A stretch of DNA of 52,221 nucleotides from CAWDMN01 sp963803155 (GTDB taxonomy: Bacteria > Acidobacteriota > Terriglobia > Versatilivoradales > Versatilivoraceae), in NCBI GenBank assembly GCA_963803155.1, contig CAWDMN010000084.1:1-52221 (forward strand), read 5' to 3'. The notes below the pieces were generated by a model. It was not told the origin of the DNA and did no database searches. It saw only the letters and a program-made list of their open reading frames with translations. Position numbers and translations under genes: made by a program. Positions within the stretch are counted from its first letter, which is position 1; each line of letters starts with the position of its first letter. Positions 27,536-36,957 of the stretch are shown piece after piece.

Positions 27536-30520
27536 CTACGGTACCACAACCACGCTCTGATTCAGATCCGGCGCAGTAGCGGGAAAATGGATCGCCTTCC
27601 CACTCGCACTAGTGACACGAACAAAGTACTCAAAGGCGATATTGTGGGTGGCTTCAGCCGGCACTGTCGCGGAATAGACGCTTCGGCTGATGCGCGACAA
27701 CGAAACCTCCCGATATTTGCCACTCCCAAGTGGACGCCAGAACAATCCGGCTTTTTGGGGAGCCTTATCGCCTAGAATCATAACTCGCAGAGATGTCTCC
27801 TCTCCCCTTTTCACGGTGCCGGGATTCGTGCAGACAAAAACCCTTTCGGGTCCGGTGTATTGCCTGGCAGGTTGCGCCTCCGGCGGAAGAGGCGCTCCCA
27901 TTTGGGCGGACAACTCTTCTCCGGGCTTATCGATCAAGAGCGGAAGAAGATGCTGATTCCAGTTTGCAATCGTCCCCAATTCTCCCGTGTTGCTGACCGT
28001 GGCCAGCAGCAAATGAAAAATCTCCTCCAGTTTTTGAATCATTTTCACTCGAACGGGAAGAGCTGTCTCGCGGGCCAGAGCGCGCCGGCTCGTCTCATCT
28101 TTTTCCACCTTGGCTTTTTCCATGGTCTGGTTAAATTCACCCCAGAGACAACTCATTTCAGCGATGGAGCGAAGGTACCGGAAATTATTCAACCAGTATT
28201 TGAAGCGGTCCAGGTTGCTAACTCCTCGCACGCGGAGCTGAAGCAGAGCAAATTCTTCCACGAAGCCATATTCTCTTTTGACTATGTTCCATGGCCTTGG
28301 GTCCGGCTTCAGCCCTCCGGGGCCTCCAACCCAATCTGAAGGCCGCGGCAAGCGGCTGTCAATCCGTTCAAAAATGGCTGCAATCTCGTGTGCAGCTCCT
28401 GCTCCAAATTGAGCCATTGCCCAATCGTCATAAAAATCCTCCGTGGATGGCGTATCGCTTCCGGCACTCGCCAGATCGGTGATGTAGCCGTTATATTCAG
28501 ATCCGCCACAATTGATTTTCTGAATCTCTCCAGACCCTTCCACTGCAATGGCGCAGATGCTCGGAACGTCGATGCGCGGCACAAAGCCGATCTCCAGCCA
28601 ACCATCCTTTACCTCAACTTTTTCAAAAGTCTTATCCAAAGGTTTTCCCTGCCCCACTTCTTTGAAGATGTCCAGACTCTCTAATATTGTTCGGCCCTGC
28701 ACTTTCACATCAAATACTCGGCGTTGAGGAGCATTAAACTGGAGCTCACAAAATTTCAAAGTAAGCCTGTAAATACCTGTGGGAAGAGCCATTCGATAGC
28801 CGCGCATATCGACGCGCATGGTTTGGTAAAGGGCAGGATCAAGAGTGCCCTCGATTTTTTGGCCGGGGAAACTGGCAGTCCGTCCACCCAAGGCGCCCGC
28901 GACTCGGGGACGATTTGACAATTCATCCGAGCTTCCCTTCCAGCCGCTCTGGTCCCAAGCTGCCTGGGCCAGGGCTGAAACAGCGGGCCCAAGGACGCGA
29001 GTCCGCCAATGAATCCCCATCAAACCATCACAACCGTATTTCAAGGCATCTCGGGCATCCCGCCGCATGCGCCCAGCCCAAAGCTGCGGCAAAATCAAAG
29101 CAGGATCGTCCTCTAACCATGGAATCGCCCATTTGGAGCGCCCCTGCACTTGGCCAAAAGCCGGATCGATGGGAGCCATGCCAACTTCACGATTAATGCA
29201 GCTGACGGGAACGTCTTTGGGAAGCAATTTGTCAAACAGGGCGCGATCATTTTGCGGCCCCAACACCCAGCCGCAAGTGGCCAGTTTGAAAGGCGCCCGG
29301 ATTTGCGCCAGAGCTTCCAGCGCCGCCTGCAAATCGGTGGTGGTTTTCTGGATCTCCGCATCCGCGGCGCCAGCCCAGGTCCAATTCTCCGGCGTCCAGA
29401 GCCAATAATAATCTAGTGGATAAGTTTGGGAGATTCGCTTGAATATGCCGGAATAGAGTTCCTGAATCGTCTCTTTGTCGTCGGGATTCTTCCCCAACTC
29501 CTTGAGACGTTGTTGAACAAGCTTAGGCACCGTCATAAAAGTTTCAGTCCCGATACAAGTCTTGATGCCGTGCTGGTGAGCCCATGCAAAAGCCTTTTGC
29601 AGCATCTCACCTGTTTCGGAAAACAGACGGTTGCTAGCCTCCGGCGTGGAAGGTTCCGGCGAGAGGTCTCGCATTACTTCAGCACCATAGGCATCGCGAT
29701 CGAAAAGGCCGGCGCTGCCATAAACAAACTCGCTGGTTTTTTTAGAGGCATAGCCCCAATTGCCACGCAGAGTGTTTTGATAACTCGATGGGTAGCTAAA
29801 TTTGACGCGTGAATTCTGGCCAATATCGCGGGGCAACCCAATCCAAGTCGTCGGTTCCGCATTGGGCCCTCCTTCCGGATAAGTGTGCAAGCCTAGAAAA
29901 TTCATCCGAAGTTTCGGCAACTGGCTGAGGATGGCCCGGTACTCTTCCAGGTTCCACCAATCCGGCCCTTCCGGAAAATCGTGGAAAGGCTGAATTCCCC
30001 GCAAAGGAAATAGCGGGCTCCCCTTTTCATGCAATCCAGGCAATTGCAAAGGAATTTTAGAGTCCGGAATGACATCCCCGTGCAAATAGTAGCGAATCCC
30101 AAAATGTTCCAAAAAACGGTAGGCTCCATAAAGGACACCCCCCTCATCACCACCGATGACCAGAATAATGGTTCGCCCATTCTGCTTGAGGGTTTGAAGA
30201 AGGTACTGTTCCGGTCCCAGAGTCTCCAGCTGGGTTTTCAAAGCCTCGTTCAGAGGGAGGGAATAAATCAGCGCTTGCCCCCTGCCCGCAATGACGATTG
30301 CAGATCCATCCGTATCGGCGCGATTCATTTCCCGCAGGGAGAGCAGCACTCCGGTGCGAAGGTACAAATTCCGGTAAATCTCCCTGGCCCCCAGAGTCTC
30401 CGCAAATGACGAGGGGGAGGGGCAGATAATCATGATATCCTTTGAAGCTGCAAACAAAATTCCCGCGGGAAAGAGAAACCAAAGGATTATCGAACTGCAT
30501 AAGGACAGAGTTCTTTTCAT
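27536..30520 (-). CDS. Secreted alpha-glucuronidase-N (GH67-like) and malectin-domain protein
   Basis: A 994-aa exported protein (signal CSSIILWFLFPAGILFAASK). The N-terminal ~150 residues match the GH67-N/chitobiase-like domain (TIILVIGGDEGGVLYGAYRF, LEHFGIRYYLHGDVIP). A TIM-barrel-like part follows, with FPLRGIQPFHDFPEGPDWWN and TYPLDYYWLWTPENWTWAG, whose glutamate is a catalytic candidate. Next is a malectin-type carbohydrate-binding domain (YRLTLKFCELQFNAPQRRVF to VPSICAIAVEG), then helices and a C-terminal beta domain. It probably acts on an external polysaccharide. I chose the ATG at 30520 because GGAGGA lies nine bases upstream and it gives a good signal peptide. Family membership is moderate and activity is untested. 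Confidence 0.75.
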   Translation of the reverse strand: MKRTLSLCSSIILWFLFPAGILFAASKDIMIICPSPSSFAETLGAREIYRNLYLRTGVLLSLREMNRADTDGSAIVIAGRGQALIYSLPLNEALKTQLETLGPEQYLLQTLKQNGRTIILVIGGDEGGVLYGAYRFLEHFGIRYYLHGDVIPDSKIPLQLPGLHEKGSPLFPLRGIQPFHDFPEGPDWWNLEEYRAILSQLPKLRMNFLGLHTYPEGGPNAEPTTWIGLPRDIGQNSRVKFSYPSSYQNTLRGNWGYASKKTSEFVYGSAGLFDRDAYGAEVMRDLSPEPSTPEASNRLFSETGEMLQKAFAWAHQHGIKTCIGTETFMTVPKLVQQRLKELGKNPDDKETIQELYSGIFKRISQTYPLDYYWLWTPENWTWAGAADAEIQKTTTDLQAALEALAQIRAPFKLATCGWVLGPQNDRALFDKLLPKDVPVSCINREVGMAPIDPAFGQVQGRSKWAIPWLEDDPALILPQLWAGRMRRDARDALKYGCDGLMGIHWRTRVLGPAVSALAQAAWDQSGWKGSSDELSNRPRVAGALGGRTASFPGQKIEGTLDPALYQTMRVDMRGYRMALPTGIYRLTLKFCELQFNAPQRRVFDVKVQGRTILESLDIFKEVGQGKPLDKTFEKVEVKDGWLEIGFVPRIDVPSICAIAVEGSGEIQKINCGGSEYNGYITDLASAGSDTPSTEDFYDDWAMAQFGAGAAHEIAAIFERIDSRLPRPSDWVGGPGGLKPDPRPWNIVKREYGFVEEFALLQLRVRGVSNLDRFKYWLNNFRYLRSIAEMSCLWGEFNQTMEKAKVEKDETSRRALARETALPVRVKMIQKLEEIFHLLLATVSNTGELGTIANWNQHLLPLLIDKPGEELSAQMGAPLPPEAQPARQYTGPERVFVCTNPGTVKRGEETSLRVMILGDKAPQKAGLFWRPLGSGKYREVSLSRISRSVYSATVPAEATHNIAFEYFVRVTSASGKAIHFPATAPDLNQSVVVVP

Positions 30521-30580
30521 CGCGAGTATTCCTCCGGAAAATTCGATGGTCCATTCCGAATAAAAGAAAATGCTTACCAC

Positions 30581-31052
30581 GCCGGACGATGGTCTAAGAG
30601 TCTTTCCCGTGGATCGTCACAACTCCAATCAGTTTGGAAGTTCAGCAGCCGGGATTGCTCCGCAAACTCCCTGCAAATAGATTTGAGAAAATTCCTTGGT
30701 CAAACATTGACTTTTCGTTGACATTTTTTCACACAACATCCATCTCTACACTTCATACTCTGCGCCATCTGGAATGGACAAGACTTTATATAAGGATCCT
30801 CGTAAACGCAACTCCTTATGTAAGAGCCACTCCATCAATTGAGGCAGACCTGTGGCGTTCGTACCCAGACCAACTTCCGAGGATTCATTCGAGAGATTCC
30901 TGGCTGTCAGTTGTTATCCCTATTCCGGCCAAACACTGAATTGTCTCCAGGGGCAATTTGAATCTAGGGAAAAAAAAACGCATAATGCAAGATTCTGGTC
31001 GTAGTTGGCAGGTTTATTCGACCTGGAATATCAAATCAGTAAAGGGGGTAAA
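30581..31052. other. Intergenic between divergent genes, no gene seen
   Basis: About 470 bp separating the minus-strand GH67-N gene from the plus-strand lactonase. A 101-codon plus frame (30634-30939) has no ribosome-binding site or domain character, so I do not call it. Promoters for both genes should lie here. Confidence 0.4.
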
Positions 31053-32015
31053 ATGAGAGTCTATCCCTCTTTTTGGAAGATTTTAATTTTGCTCCTCTGG
31101 GCCGGACAATCTGGCGCCCAGACCGACGGACTCATTGCTCCGGGATCCTCTTTAATCAAGCTGGCTGACGGTTTTGTCTTTACCGAAGGCCCCGCGGTAG
31201 ATTGGGTGGGCAACATTTTTTTTACCGACCAACCCAGCAACCGAATCTTCAAATGGGGAATCGATCAAAAACTCTCCATTTTCCTGGAACCCTCCGGCAG
31301 ATCCAACGGACTTTACTTCGACCAGGCTGGCAATCTGTTGGCCTGTGCCGATGAAAAAGGAGAGCTGTGGCAAATCGCCCCTTCGGGGCAAATATCGATT
31401 CTAGTCAATAATTTTGCGGGCAAATTGTTAAATGGCCCGAATGATTTATGGGTTCGACCTGATAATGGCGTATATTTTACTGATCCCTATTATCCCCGAA
31501 ATTACTGGCCGTCCAATCGCACCATGGAGCAGGACGTTCAGGGGGTCTATTTTCTTTCGGCGGATCGACAAACTCTTACCCGCGTAATTTCTGACCTAGT
31601 TCAACCTAACGGAATCATCGGCACTCCAGACGGAAAAACACTCTACGTCGCCGACATCGGCGCCAACCTTACCTTTGCTTACGAAATTCAGCAGAATGGG
31701 ATGCTCACAAATAAGCGGCTCTACTATGGTTTAGGCTCTGACGGCATGACCATTGACAGTGAAGGGAATATCTATCTGACGGGCCAGGGTGTCACGATTG
31801 TTGACCAGTTGGGCAATCGGATTGAACAAATCCCTGTCTCACAAGAAAGTTGGACAGGGAATGTCTGTTTTGGAGCTCCGGATCGGCACACGCTGTTTAT
31901 CACTGCCAGTACAGGACTTTATTCACTGCGCATGCGGGTGCGGGGAGTCTCTCAGCTTCCGGCCCGAACTTCCTATAGGCTTCCAAATCGCACAGATATT
32001 CGAAATCGCTACTGA
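31053..32015 (+). CDS. Secreted SMP-30/gluconolactonase-family protein
   Basis: A 320-aa six-bladed beta-propeller lactonase-like enzyme with a signal peptide (FWKILILLLWAGQSGAQTDG). The metal-binding residues of the family appear as the glutamate in FVFTEGPAVDWVGNIFFTD, the asparagine in LLNGPNDLWVRPDNGVYFTD and the aspartate in LGSDGMTIDSEGNIYLTG. It likely hydrolyses a sugar lactone in the periplasm. I start at the ATG at 31053 behind AAAGGGGG; the frame upstream would spoil the signal peptide. The last ~20 residues after SLRMRVRGV are not typical. It fits the carbohydrate-oxidation neighbourhood. Confidence 0.88.
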   Translation: MRVYPSFWKILILLLWAGQSGAQTDGLIAPGSSLIKLADGFVFTEGPAVDWVGNIFFTDQPSNRIFKWGIDQKLSIFLEPSGRSNGLYFDQAGNLLACADEKGELWQIAPSGQISILVNNFAGKLLNGPNDLWVRPDNGVYFTDPYYPRNYWPSNRTMEQDVQGVYFLSADRQTLTRVISDLVQPNGIIGTPDGKTLYVADIGANLTFAYEIQQNGMLTNKRLYYGLGSDGMTIDSEGNIYLTGQGVTIVDQLGNRIEQIPVSQESWTGNVCFGAPDRHTLFITASTGLYSLRMRVRGVSQLPARTSYRLPNRTDIRNRY

Positions 32016-32246
32016 ATGCCCTGATGGGAATCAATCAATGTTGCATTTCCCAACAGGATGTTTTACGGTGGGATCTGCGTGTATGATGGTTGTGGTACTG
32101 TGTCCGTCCTGGTTTAATTTATTGTCGGACATCTTTCAAAGGCTCAGAGTGCGACAGCCATCAATGTCCTTCTTTTCCCTTTGCTCAGATTAGAATAATA
32201 ACGGGGAATTTATTTGCAGTTCCTAAGTTCGTTTAATAAGCCTGAT

Positions 32247-33574
32247 CACTCGTGTCCGGTTAGATGTTGAATAAATTCAATTGCATAGGAGATGAGATAG
32301 TTTCAGTTTGATCAGCAGTAGCTGAAAAGGCCTGTAAAATGGGCGTCTTTTCAAAAAGCGTAATACTTAAAACCTGTAGAATTGTGTAAAGACTGGCTTC
32401 GACTTTCAGCTGTTTGCGGACGATAGCTACCAGCACGTAGACACTGATGGCGATCCAAATTTGAGTTTTGACGGCATTTTCCGTAGTTCCGAAAAATGCC
32501 TGGATGTGCAAGTGCTGTTTGATCCACTTGAAGAACAGTTCGACCTGCCATCTTTTCTGATATAACTGGGCAATGACTTCGGCAGGCAAAAGGAAATTGT
32601 TGGTCAGGAATGTCAATCGGTTTCCGGTTTCGGAATCGTGAAAACGGACGCGGCGCAGTTTTTCCGGATAATCGTGCTTGGAGTTTTCGATCACCAAGCG
32701 AACGGTTTGATCGCTGAGCACTCCGGGTGGAAGGATCGAAGGAGTGTGAATAAAGCCGATGTAGTCTGGTGTTCTTCTTGGTGCGTGTGATGAAGAAAGC
32801 GTTGCCTTGATGGATGCGGTAAAGCCGCAGGAAGTCCAGATAGCCGCGATCGAACAGGTAGATGGAGCCGGGTTCGAACAGCATTTGATCGAGAAGATTG
32901 ACGTCGTGAACCTTGCCGGTGGTCACAGTAATCGAGACGGGGAGGTTTCCTTTCAGATCGAGCAAGGTGTGCAGTTTGATGGCGGCTTTGTGTTGGCGGA
33001 AGTGAGCCCAAGGGAACACCGCCAAGCATAAATCGATGGTCGTCGAATCCAAAGCATAAGCGGCTTGGGTGAGCTCGATTCCGAAGTCGTCTTGAGCATA
33101 AAGCGACTGTGCGGTTTTAATTAGAACTTTGGCGAAATCGGCATAGATCCGCCAATCCCTTTTTTCGTTGGCCTCGGCCAATGTACGGCGCGCCGGTTGG
33201 GCGCGAAAGCCTGCATGATAGAGCTTTTTGTTCATCGCATGCAGACCGGTGATGGTGTCGCGCAAACTGTCGTGGCCCGTCAGTTGAGCAAACGCCATGG
33301 CGATGAATTGATCGTAGCAACTGAACTGGCGAATGCCCTGATTGCCTCGATAGCGAGCGACACAGCGATTGAACTCGTGTCTTGGCAAATGTTGTATCAA
33401 CTGCGCAAAAACAATTCGCCCCTGATGCATGAGTCCCCTCCCGGCATAATTTTCCCGGGATAGAATGCCAGAAGAGAGAATCGAAGTTGAAATCGCGAAT
33501 TGTTATATTGCTTGCAACCATTTATTTTTTCTAGTGGTTATAGACAGTCGCAATTTTTAAACCGGACACTACTG
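32247..33574 (-). mobile_element. IS4-family insertion sequence, 1328 bp, with 9-bp target duplication
   Basis: The ends are defined by an imperfect 18-bp terminal inverted repeat: CACTCGTGTCCGGTTAGA at 32247 and, read inward from 33574, CAGTAGTGTCCGGTTTAA. Both share GTGTCCGGTT. The element is flanked by the direct repeat AAGCCTGAT at 32238-32246 and 33575-33583, the expected size of duplication for IS4 relatives. It carries one transposase gene on the minus strand. Removing the element and one repeat restores a continuous intergenic sequence, so no gene was broken. The intact duplication suggests a fairly recent insertion, although the transposase reads with a frameshift. Confidence 0.9.
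32260..33430 (-). pseudogene. IS4-family DDE transposase with one frameshift
   Basis: Begins MHQGRIVFAQLIQHLPRHEF with the DUF4372 N-terminal domain. The first catalytic aspartate is in YALDSTTIDLCL and the second in YLFDRGYLDFLRL. The C-terminal catalytic glutamate is in the signature YQKRWQVELFFKWIKQHL. The first two are in one frame (33430 to about 32770) and the glutamate in the next (down to 32260). Deleting one base near 32765-32772 (AACACCAGACTAC) joins ITRTKKNT to DYIGFIHTPSILPPGVLSDQ and gives 389 aa, normal for the group. There is no A-rich slippery site, so programmed frameshifting is unlikely. It is a mutation or a sequence error. Confidence 0.88.
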
Positions 33575-33640
33575 AAGCCTGATATATTCATCCAGTTATT
33601 CAAGCCCCGGTCATAATATCAAGAAAATGGAGGTCCATCG

Positions 33641-35032
33641 ATGGATCAAGATCAAACCACCTCTCCCGCTGGCAAAAGCAGGATTAGCCGGCGCTCTTTC
33701 GTCGCGGGCGCCGGGACCGCCGCGGGATTTATGATTGTGCCCCGTCACGTGCTGGGTGGTCAGGGGAATACTCCCCCCAGCGACAAGCTGAACATTGCAT
33801 CCATTGGCGCTGGAGGAATGGCAGCCGCGGACATCAAGGGCTGTTCGTCCGAAAATATCGTCGCTTTATGCGATGTCGATCAGAAACAGGCCGCCGATAT
33901 TTTCAGCAAATATCCCAATGTCAAAAAATATAAAGACTACCGGGATATGCTGGACAAAGAAGACAAGAACATCGATGCGGTCATTGTGGCCATCCCGGAT
34001 CATAGTCATGCGATAGCGGCAATGACAGCCATCAAGCATGGCAAGCATGTGTATTGTGAAAAACCGCTCTGCAAAACCATTTATGAAACCCGCAAGCTGA
34101 TGGAAGCGGCCCGCGAAGCTAAAGTGGTCACGCAGATGGGCAACCAGGGCCACTCCAGTGACGGGATGAAGATGATGTGCGAGTGGATCTGGGATGGCGC
34201 CATCGGGGAGGTTCGCGAAGTCGATGTCTGGACCACTCACCCGGTTTGGCCTCAGGGAATGCTTGAACGTCCCAAGGAAACGCCCCCCGTGCCCGACACA
34301 TTGGATTGGGACCTCTGGCTCGGCCCGGCCCCCTATCGTTCTTATCATCCTGCCTATGCTCCCACTTTCTGGCGTGGTTGGTGGGATTTCGGAACAGGCG
34401 GCTTGGGAGACATGGCTTGCCACAACATGGATCCCGTCATGACCGCGCTGAAACTTGGCTATCCGACCACGTTTGAGGCCAGTTTCTCGATCTATGTGGG
34501 GGAATTTACCTGGGACAAAAAGATAACTTTTGAAGGTTATCCGCAAGCATCCATCGTCCGATATCAATTTCCAGCCCGCGAGGGGATGCCCCCGGTTTCC
34601 GTCACATGGTACGACGGTGGTCTGCTGCCGGAACGTCCAGCCGAACTTGCGGAAGGAAGACGGATGGGCAATCAAATGGGTGGGACCATCTTCAAGGGGA
34701 GCAAGGGAAAATTGATCTGCGAAAGTCATAGTGGAGCACCCCGATTGATTCCCGATTCATTCATGCGATCTTACAAACAGCCTCCCAGGTCGCTGCCCAG
34801 GGTAGCGAGCCATCACCAGGAATGGATCCAGGCGTGCAAAACAAATGGAGTTGCCAGCTCCAATTTTGAATATGCAGGTCTCTTGACTGAGGTAGCCCTG
34901 TTGGGCAATGTGGCCATGCGAGCCGGCTTCGGAAAGAAGTATCAATGGGATTCGGTAAACATGAAGGTCTCCAACGATTCCAATGCCAACCAATTTTTGC
35001 ATTATGAATATCGAAAAGGCTGGAGCCTCTGA
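33641..35032 (+). CDS. Tat-exported Gfo/Idh/MocA oxidoreductase
   Basis: A 463-aa NAD(P)-dependent sugar oxidoreductase. A twin-arginine signal, ISRRSFVAGAGTAAGFMIVP, shows export in folded form with cofactor. The Rossmann motif is IASIGAGGMAAADIKGC, and the catalytic EKP motif is VYCEKPLCKT. The C-terminal part has the glycine- and tryptophan-rich WRGWWDFGTGGLGDMACHNM typical of the secreted planctomycete/acidobacterial subfamily. The ATG at 33641 follows GGAGG by seven bases. It begins 58 bp after the target duplication of the IS4 element, which may have displaced its promoter. The substrate is unknown; related enzymes oxidise sugars or inositols. Confidence 0.92.
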   Translation: MDQDQTTSPAGKSRISRRSFVAGAGTAAGFMIVPRHVLGGQGNTPPSDKLNIASIGAGGMAAADIKGCSSENIVALCDVDQKQAADIFSKYPNVKKYKDYRDMLDKEDKNIDAVIVAIPDHSHAIAAMTAIKHGKHVYCEKPLCKTIYETRKLMEAAREAKVVTQMGNQGHSSDGMKMMCEWIWDGAIGEVREVDVWTTHPVWPQGMLERPKETPPVPDTLDWDLWLGPAPYRSYHPAYAPTFWRGWWDFGTGGLGDMACHNMDPVMTALKLGYPTTFEASFSIYVGEFTWDKKITFEGYPQASIVRYQFPAREGMPPVSVTWYDGGLLPERPAELAEGRRMGNQMGGTIFKGSKGKLICESHSGAPRLIPDSFMRSYKQPPRSLPRVASHHQEWIQACKTNGVASSNFEYAGLLTEVALLGNVAMRAGFGKKYQWDSVNMKVSNDSNANQFLHYEYRKGWSL

Positions 35033-35092
35033 AGAGCCGCTCAAGCTGAAATGGCAGGCACAACAAGATGGAGAAAATGAAGTGATGTGATG

Positions 35093-35214
35093 AATCCCCT
35101 CCAACGAAAGGGAATCCGCTTCAGCGGAAGGGGTGGGGTCAACTCGGGAAAGCCTTCCCATATGGGACCCACCCCCGCGGACTGAAGTCCACGACCCATC
35201 CGGTGGAGGGGATT
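35093..35214. repeat. Complex multi-hairpin palindrome
   Basis: The perfect outer arms AATCCCCTCCA (35093-35103) and TGGAGGGGATT (35204-35214) enclose further stems. These are GGGGTGGGGTC pairing with GACCCACCCCC across one bulge, CCGCTTCAGCGG, GGGAAAGCCTTCCC and GGACTGAAGTCC. The ~122-bp unit can fold as a branched structure like a bacterial interspersed mosaic element. It follows the Gfo/Idh gene by about 60 bp and may affect the 3' end of its transcript. Confidence 0.7.
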
Positions 35215-35229
35215 TTCTTGGGATTCACT

Positions 35230-35364
35230 CATGCCGGCATGGGACGATGGAGGCGGCCTGCCCTCAGGCCGTCTGAGCAGGTTTGGCAACCTCAGGCGGG
35301 GTGAGGGCGCCCCGCTTACATCCTTGCTACTTTCTTGGGAGCCGCTCATGCCAGCAAGGCTGGC
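35230..35364. repeat. Series of short perfect hairpins
   Basis: Four adjacent palindromes occur: CATGCCGGCATG (35230-35241), GGCCTGCCCTCAGGCC (near 35254-35269), GCGGGG...CCCCGC (near 35297-35315) and GCCAGCAAGGCTGGC (near 35350-35364). No coding sequence overlaps them. They continue the palindrome-rich stretch and look like eroded repetitive elements. The remainder of the gap to 35858, apart from the 94-bp element, shows nothing. Confidence 0.55.
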
Positions 35365-35393
35365 TCAACGAGATAATGAAAATAAACATTAAG

Positions 35394-35487
35394 GGTGGGA
35401 CGCGCGATCCTTCGCGCGTCGCCTGGCCAGCCTCGCCTGCCCAGCCAGCGTGCACCGGTGACGGCGGTCACTCGTACCCGCTCCACC
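35394..35487. repeat. Single copy of the ~92-bp GGTGG...CCACC element
   Basis: Starts GGTGGGACGCGCG and ends CGCTCCACC. It contains the same hairpin core CGCGCGATCCTTCGCGCG right after its left end as the tandem array at 36958-37303. Length is 94 bp against 92 in the array. The interior differs, so it is a diverged relative. Confidence 0.75.
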
Positions 35488-35858
35488 TTTGCTTAGCTGG
35501 GATTTTTTTCGGAGACACGGTCCAAGCAACAGACCAAGTGAGCGGACCGGGCACATATTGTCGGGAGATTTCAAGAAATGGCCGGTGCATAATGTTCGAG
35601 CGAAGGGCGGGTTCACCGGGACGAAAAGCGTGATCCTGTGTCCTTTCCCCCCTCAGCGAACTCCGCAACTTGTGAATGCTTAAGGTTCTGGTTCCAGCCG
35701 GCGGTAAAATCGAATATTAAAGCCCTCTACCTTGCCTCATTTTGGATTCTGTCTTACCTAGAATATATGCACTTCCAATCAGCGCAGCCATTAACCTGAG
35801 ACAACCAATCCCAGCTTTATTATATCTATCTCAATGAGGAATGAGGGAGGAGGCTAAC

Positions 35859-36896
35859 ATGAAGAGCAATAATCTTATGAAAATAGTGCAGGTTGGGATC
35901 CTGGTTTCTTTGATCGTCGTGGCTGCTCTGCTCTATGGTATTTGGAAGCGGAAATCCGAGCCGATACCAGCAGCTCCGACCAGCCAAACCGAAGCAAAAT
36001 CGCCAGCGACAACGCAGCAGGAACCCGTGTCACCACCCGCGGCATCCGCTACGTCGACCCCGGAGCCGCCCAAACAGATGGTGAAAGAGTCCGCTTCTCC
36101 AGTTGTTTCGAAGCCGGCAATTGCCGCGCGAAAGCCCATCTCCAAAAGGGCTCCCGATCCTCCCAAAGCATCGGAAAAATCTTTGGTAGCACCTCCCCCG
36201 GCGCAAGACGCAAATGGACCGGCCGTGGCATTGCCGCAAGTTCCAATTCCCCCTCCTACAGAGGCATCTTCCCCCCTTTCGAATGCTCCTCAACAACCTG
36301 TTATGGCTCCCCCGCCCAAACCGGTCACCGTTCCGGCGGGAACCACTTTGGCGGTGCGATTGATGGAGACTCTGAACACCACGAAGAATCATGCGGGAGA
36401 TCCATTTACGGCCGTTTTGGATGATGCCATCATTGTCGATGGAATGTTGGTGGCCGACAGGGGCGCCAATCTGACCGGCCGAGTAATCGAATCGACTCCT
36501 TCGGGACGGATAAAAGGATTGGCCCAAATGATATTAGATTTGACCCGTCTTCAGACAACGGGCGGCAGTGTGGATATTGTGACAGACAGCACCCATGAGC
36601 AAGCCAAAGACACGAAGAAAGATGATGCCAAAAAGGTAGGCGTTATGACGGGGATTGGCGCCATCATCGGAGGGATTGCCGGCGGCGGCAAAGGAGCCGC
36701 CATTGGAGCCGCCTCTGGCGCAGGCGCGGGCGCCGGAACTGTATTAGTCACAAAGGGCAAGGAAGTTCAGCTGGAAAGAGAAGCTCGGCTGATTTTTCAG
36801 CTGCGGGAACCATTTACCGTCACACTTCAGAACCAAACGCCAGCCGCTAATCACCCGGCCAAGGAAAGACGCCGCCTCAATAACGACCGGTTCTAA
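35859..36896 (+). CDS. Membrane-anchored protein with proline-rich linker and glycine-zipper segment
   Basis: A 345-aa protein with an N-terminal membrane helix (IVQVGILVSLIVVAALLYGI). A low-complexity P/A/S/T/K stretch of about 110 residues follows, then a compact domain VPAGTTLAVRLMETLNTTKN, ILDLTRLQTTGGSVDIVTDS. A glycine-rich hydrophobic region (GVMTGIGAIIGGIAGGGKGA, AIGAASGAGAGAGTVLVTKG) has the small-residue spacing of glycine zippers. Such proteins are frequent in Acidobacteria; the function is unknown, probably at the cell envelope with the linker crossing the periplasm. I start at the ATG at 35859, preceded by GGAGGAGG. It lies between two repeat-filled gaps with no operon partner. 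Confidence 0.75.
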   Translation: MKSNNLMKIVQVGILVSLIVVAALLYGIWKRKSEPIPAAPTSQTEAKSPATTQQEPVSPPAASATSTPEPPKQMVKESASPVVSKPAIAARKPISKRAPDPPKASEKSLVAPPPAQDANGPAVALPQVPIPPPTEASSPLSNAPQQPVMAPPPKPVTVPAGTTLAVRLMETLNTTKNHAGDPFTAVLDDAIIVDGMLVADRGANLTGRVIESTPSGRIKGLAQMILDLTRLQTTGGSVDIVTDSTHEQAKDTKKDDAKKVGVMTGIGAIIGGIAGGGKGAAIGAASGAGAGAGTVLVTKGKEVQLEREARLIFQLREPFTVTLQNQTPAANHPAKERRRLNNDRF

Positions 36897-36957
36897 GGCG
36901 TCGTAATTAATTTACCATTGCCGCTGGAGAAATTACCTTCATATCTGCTGGCCTAGT

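Noticed and set aside
30634..30939. 101-codon plus-strand frame upstream of the lactonase
   Set aside because: No ribosome-binding site and no domain; it lies in a divergent promoter region.
32690..32790. Programmed frameshift in the IS4 transposase
   Set aside because: The switch region AAGAAGAACACCAGAC lacks a slippery heptamer or A-run and a stimulatory stem, and this IS group normally uses a single frame.
33866..34729. 287-codon minus-strand frame
   Set aside because: It lies antisense to the Gfo/Idh gene, which has all family motifs; the antisense text is low-quality and has no domain.
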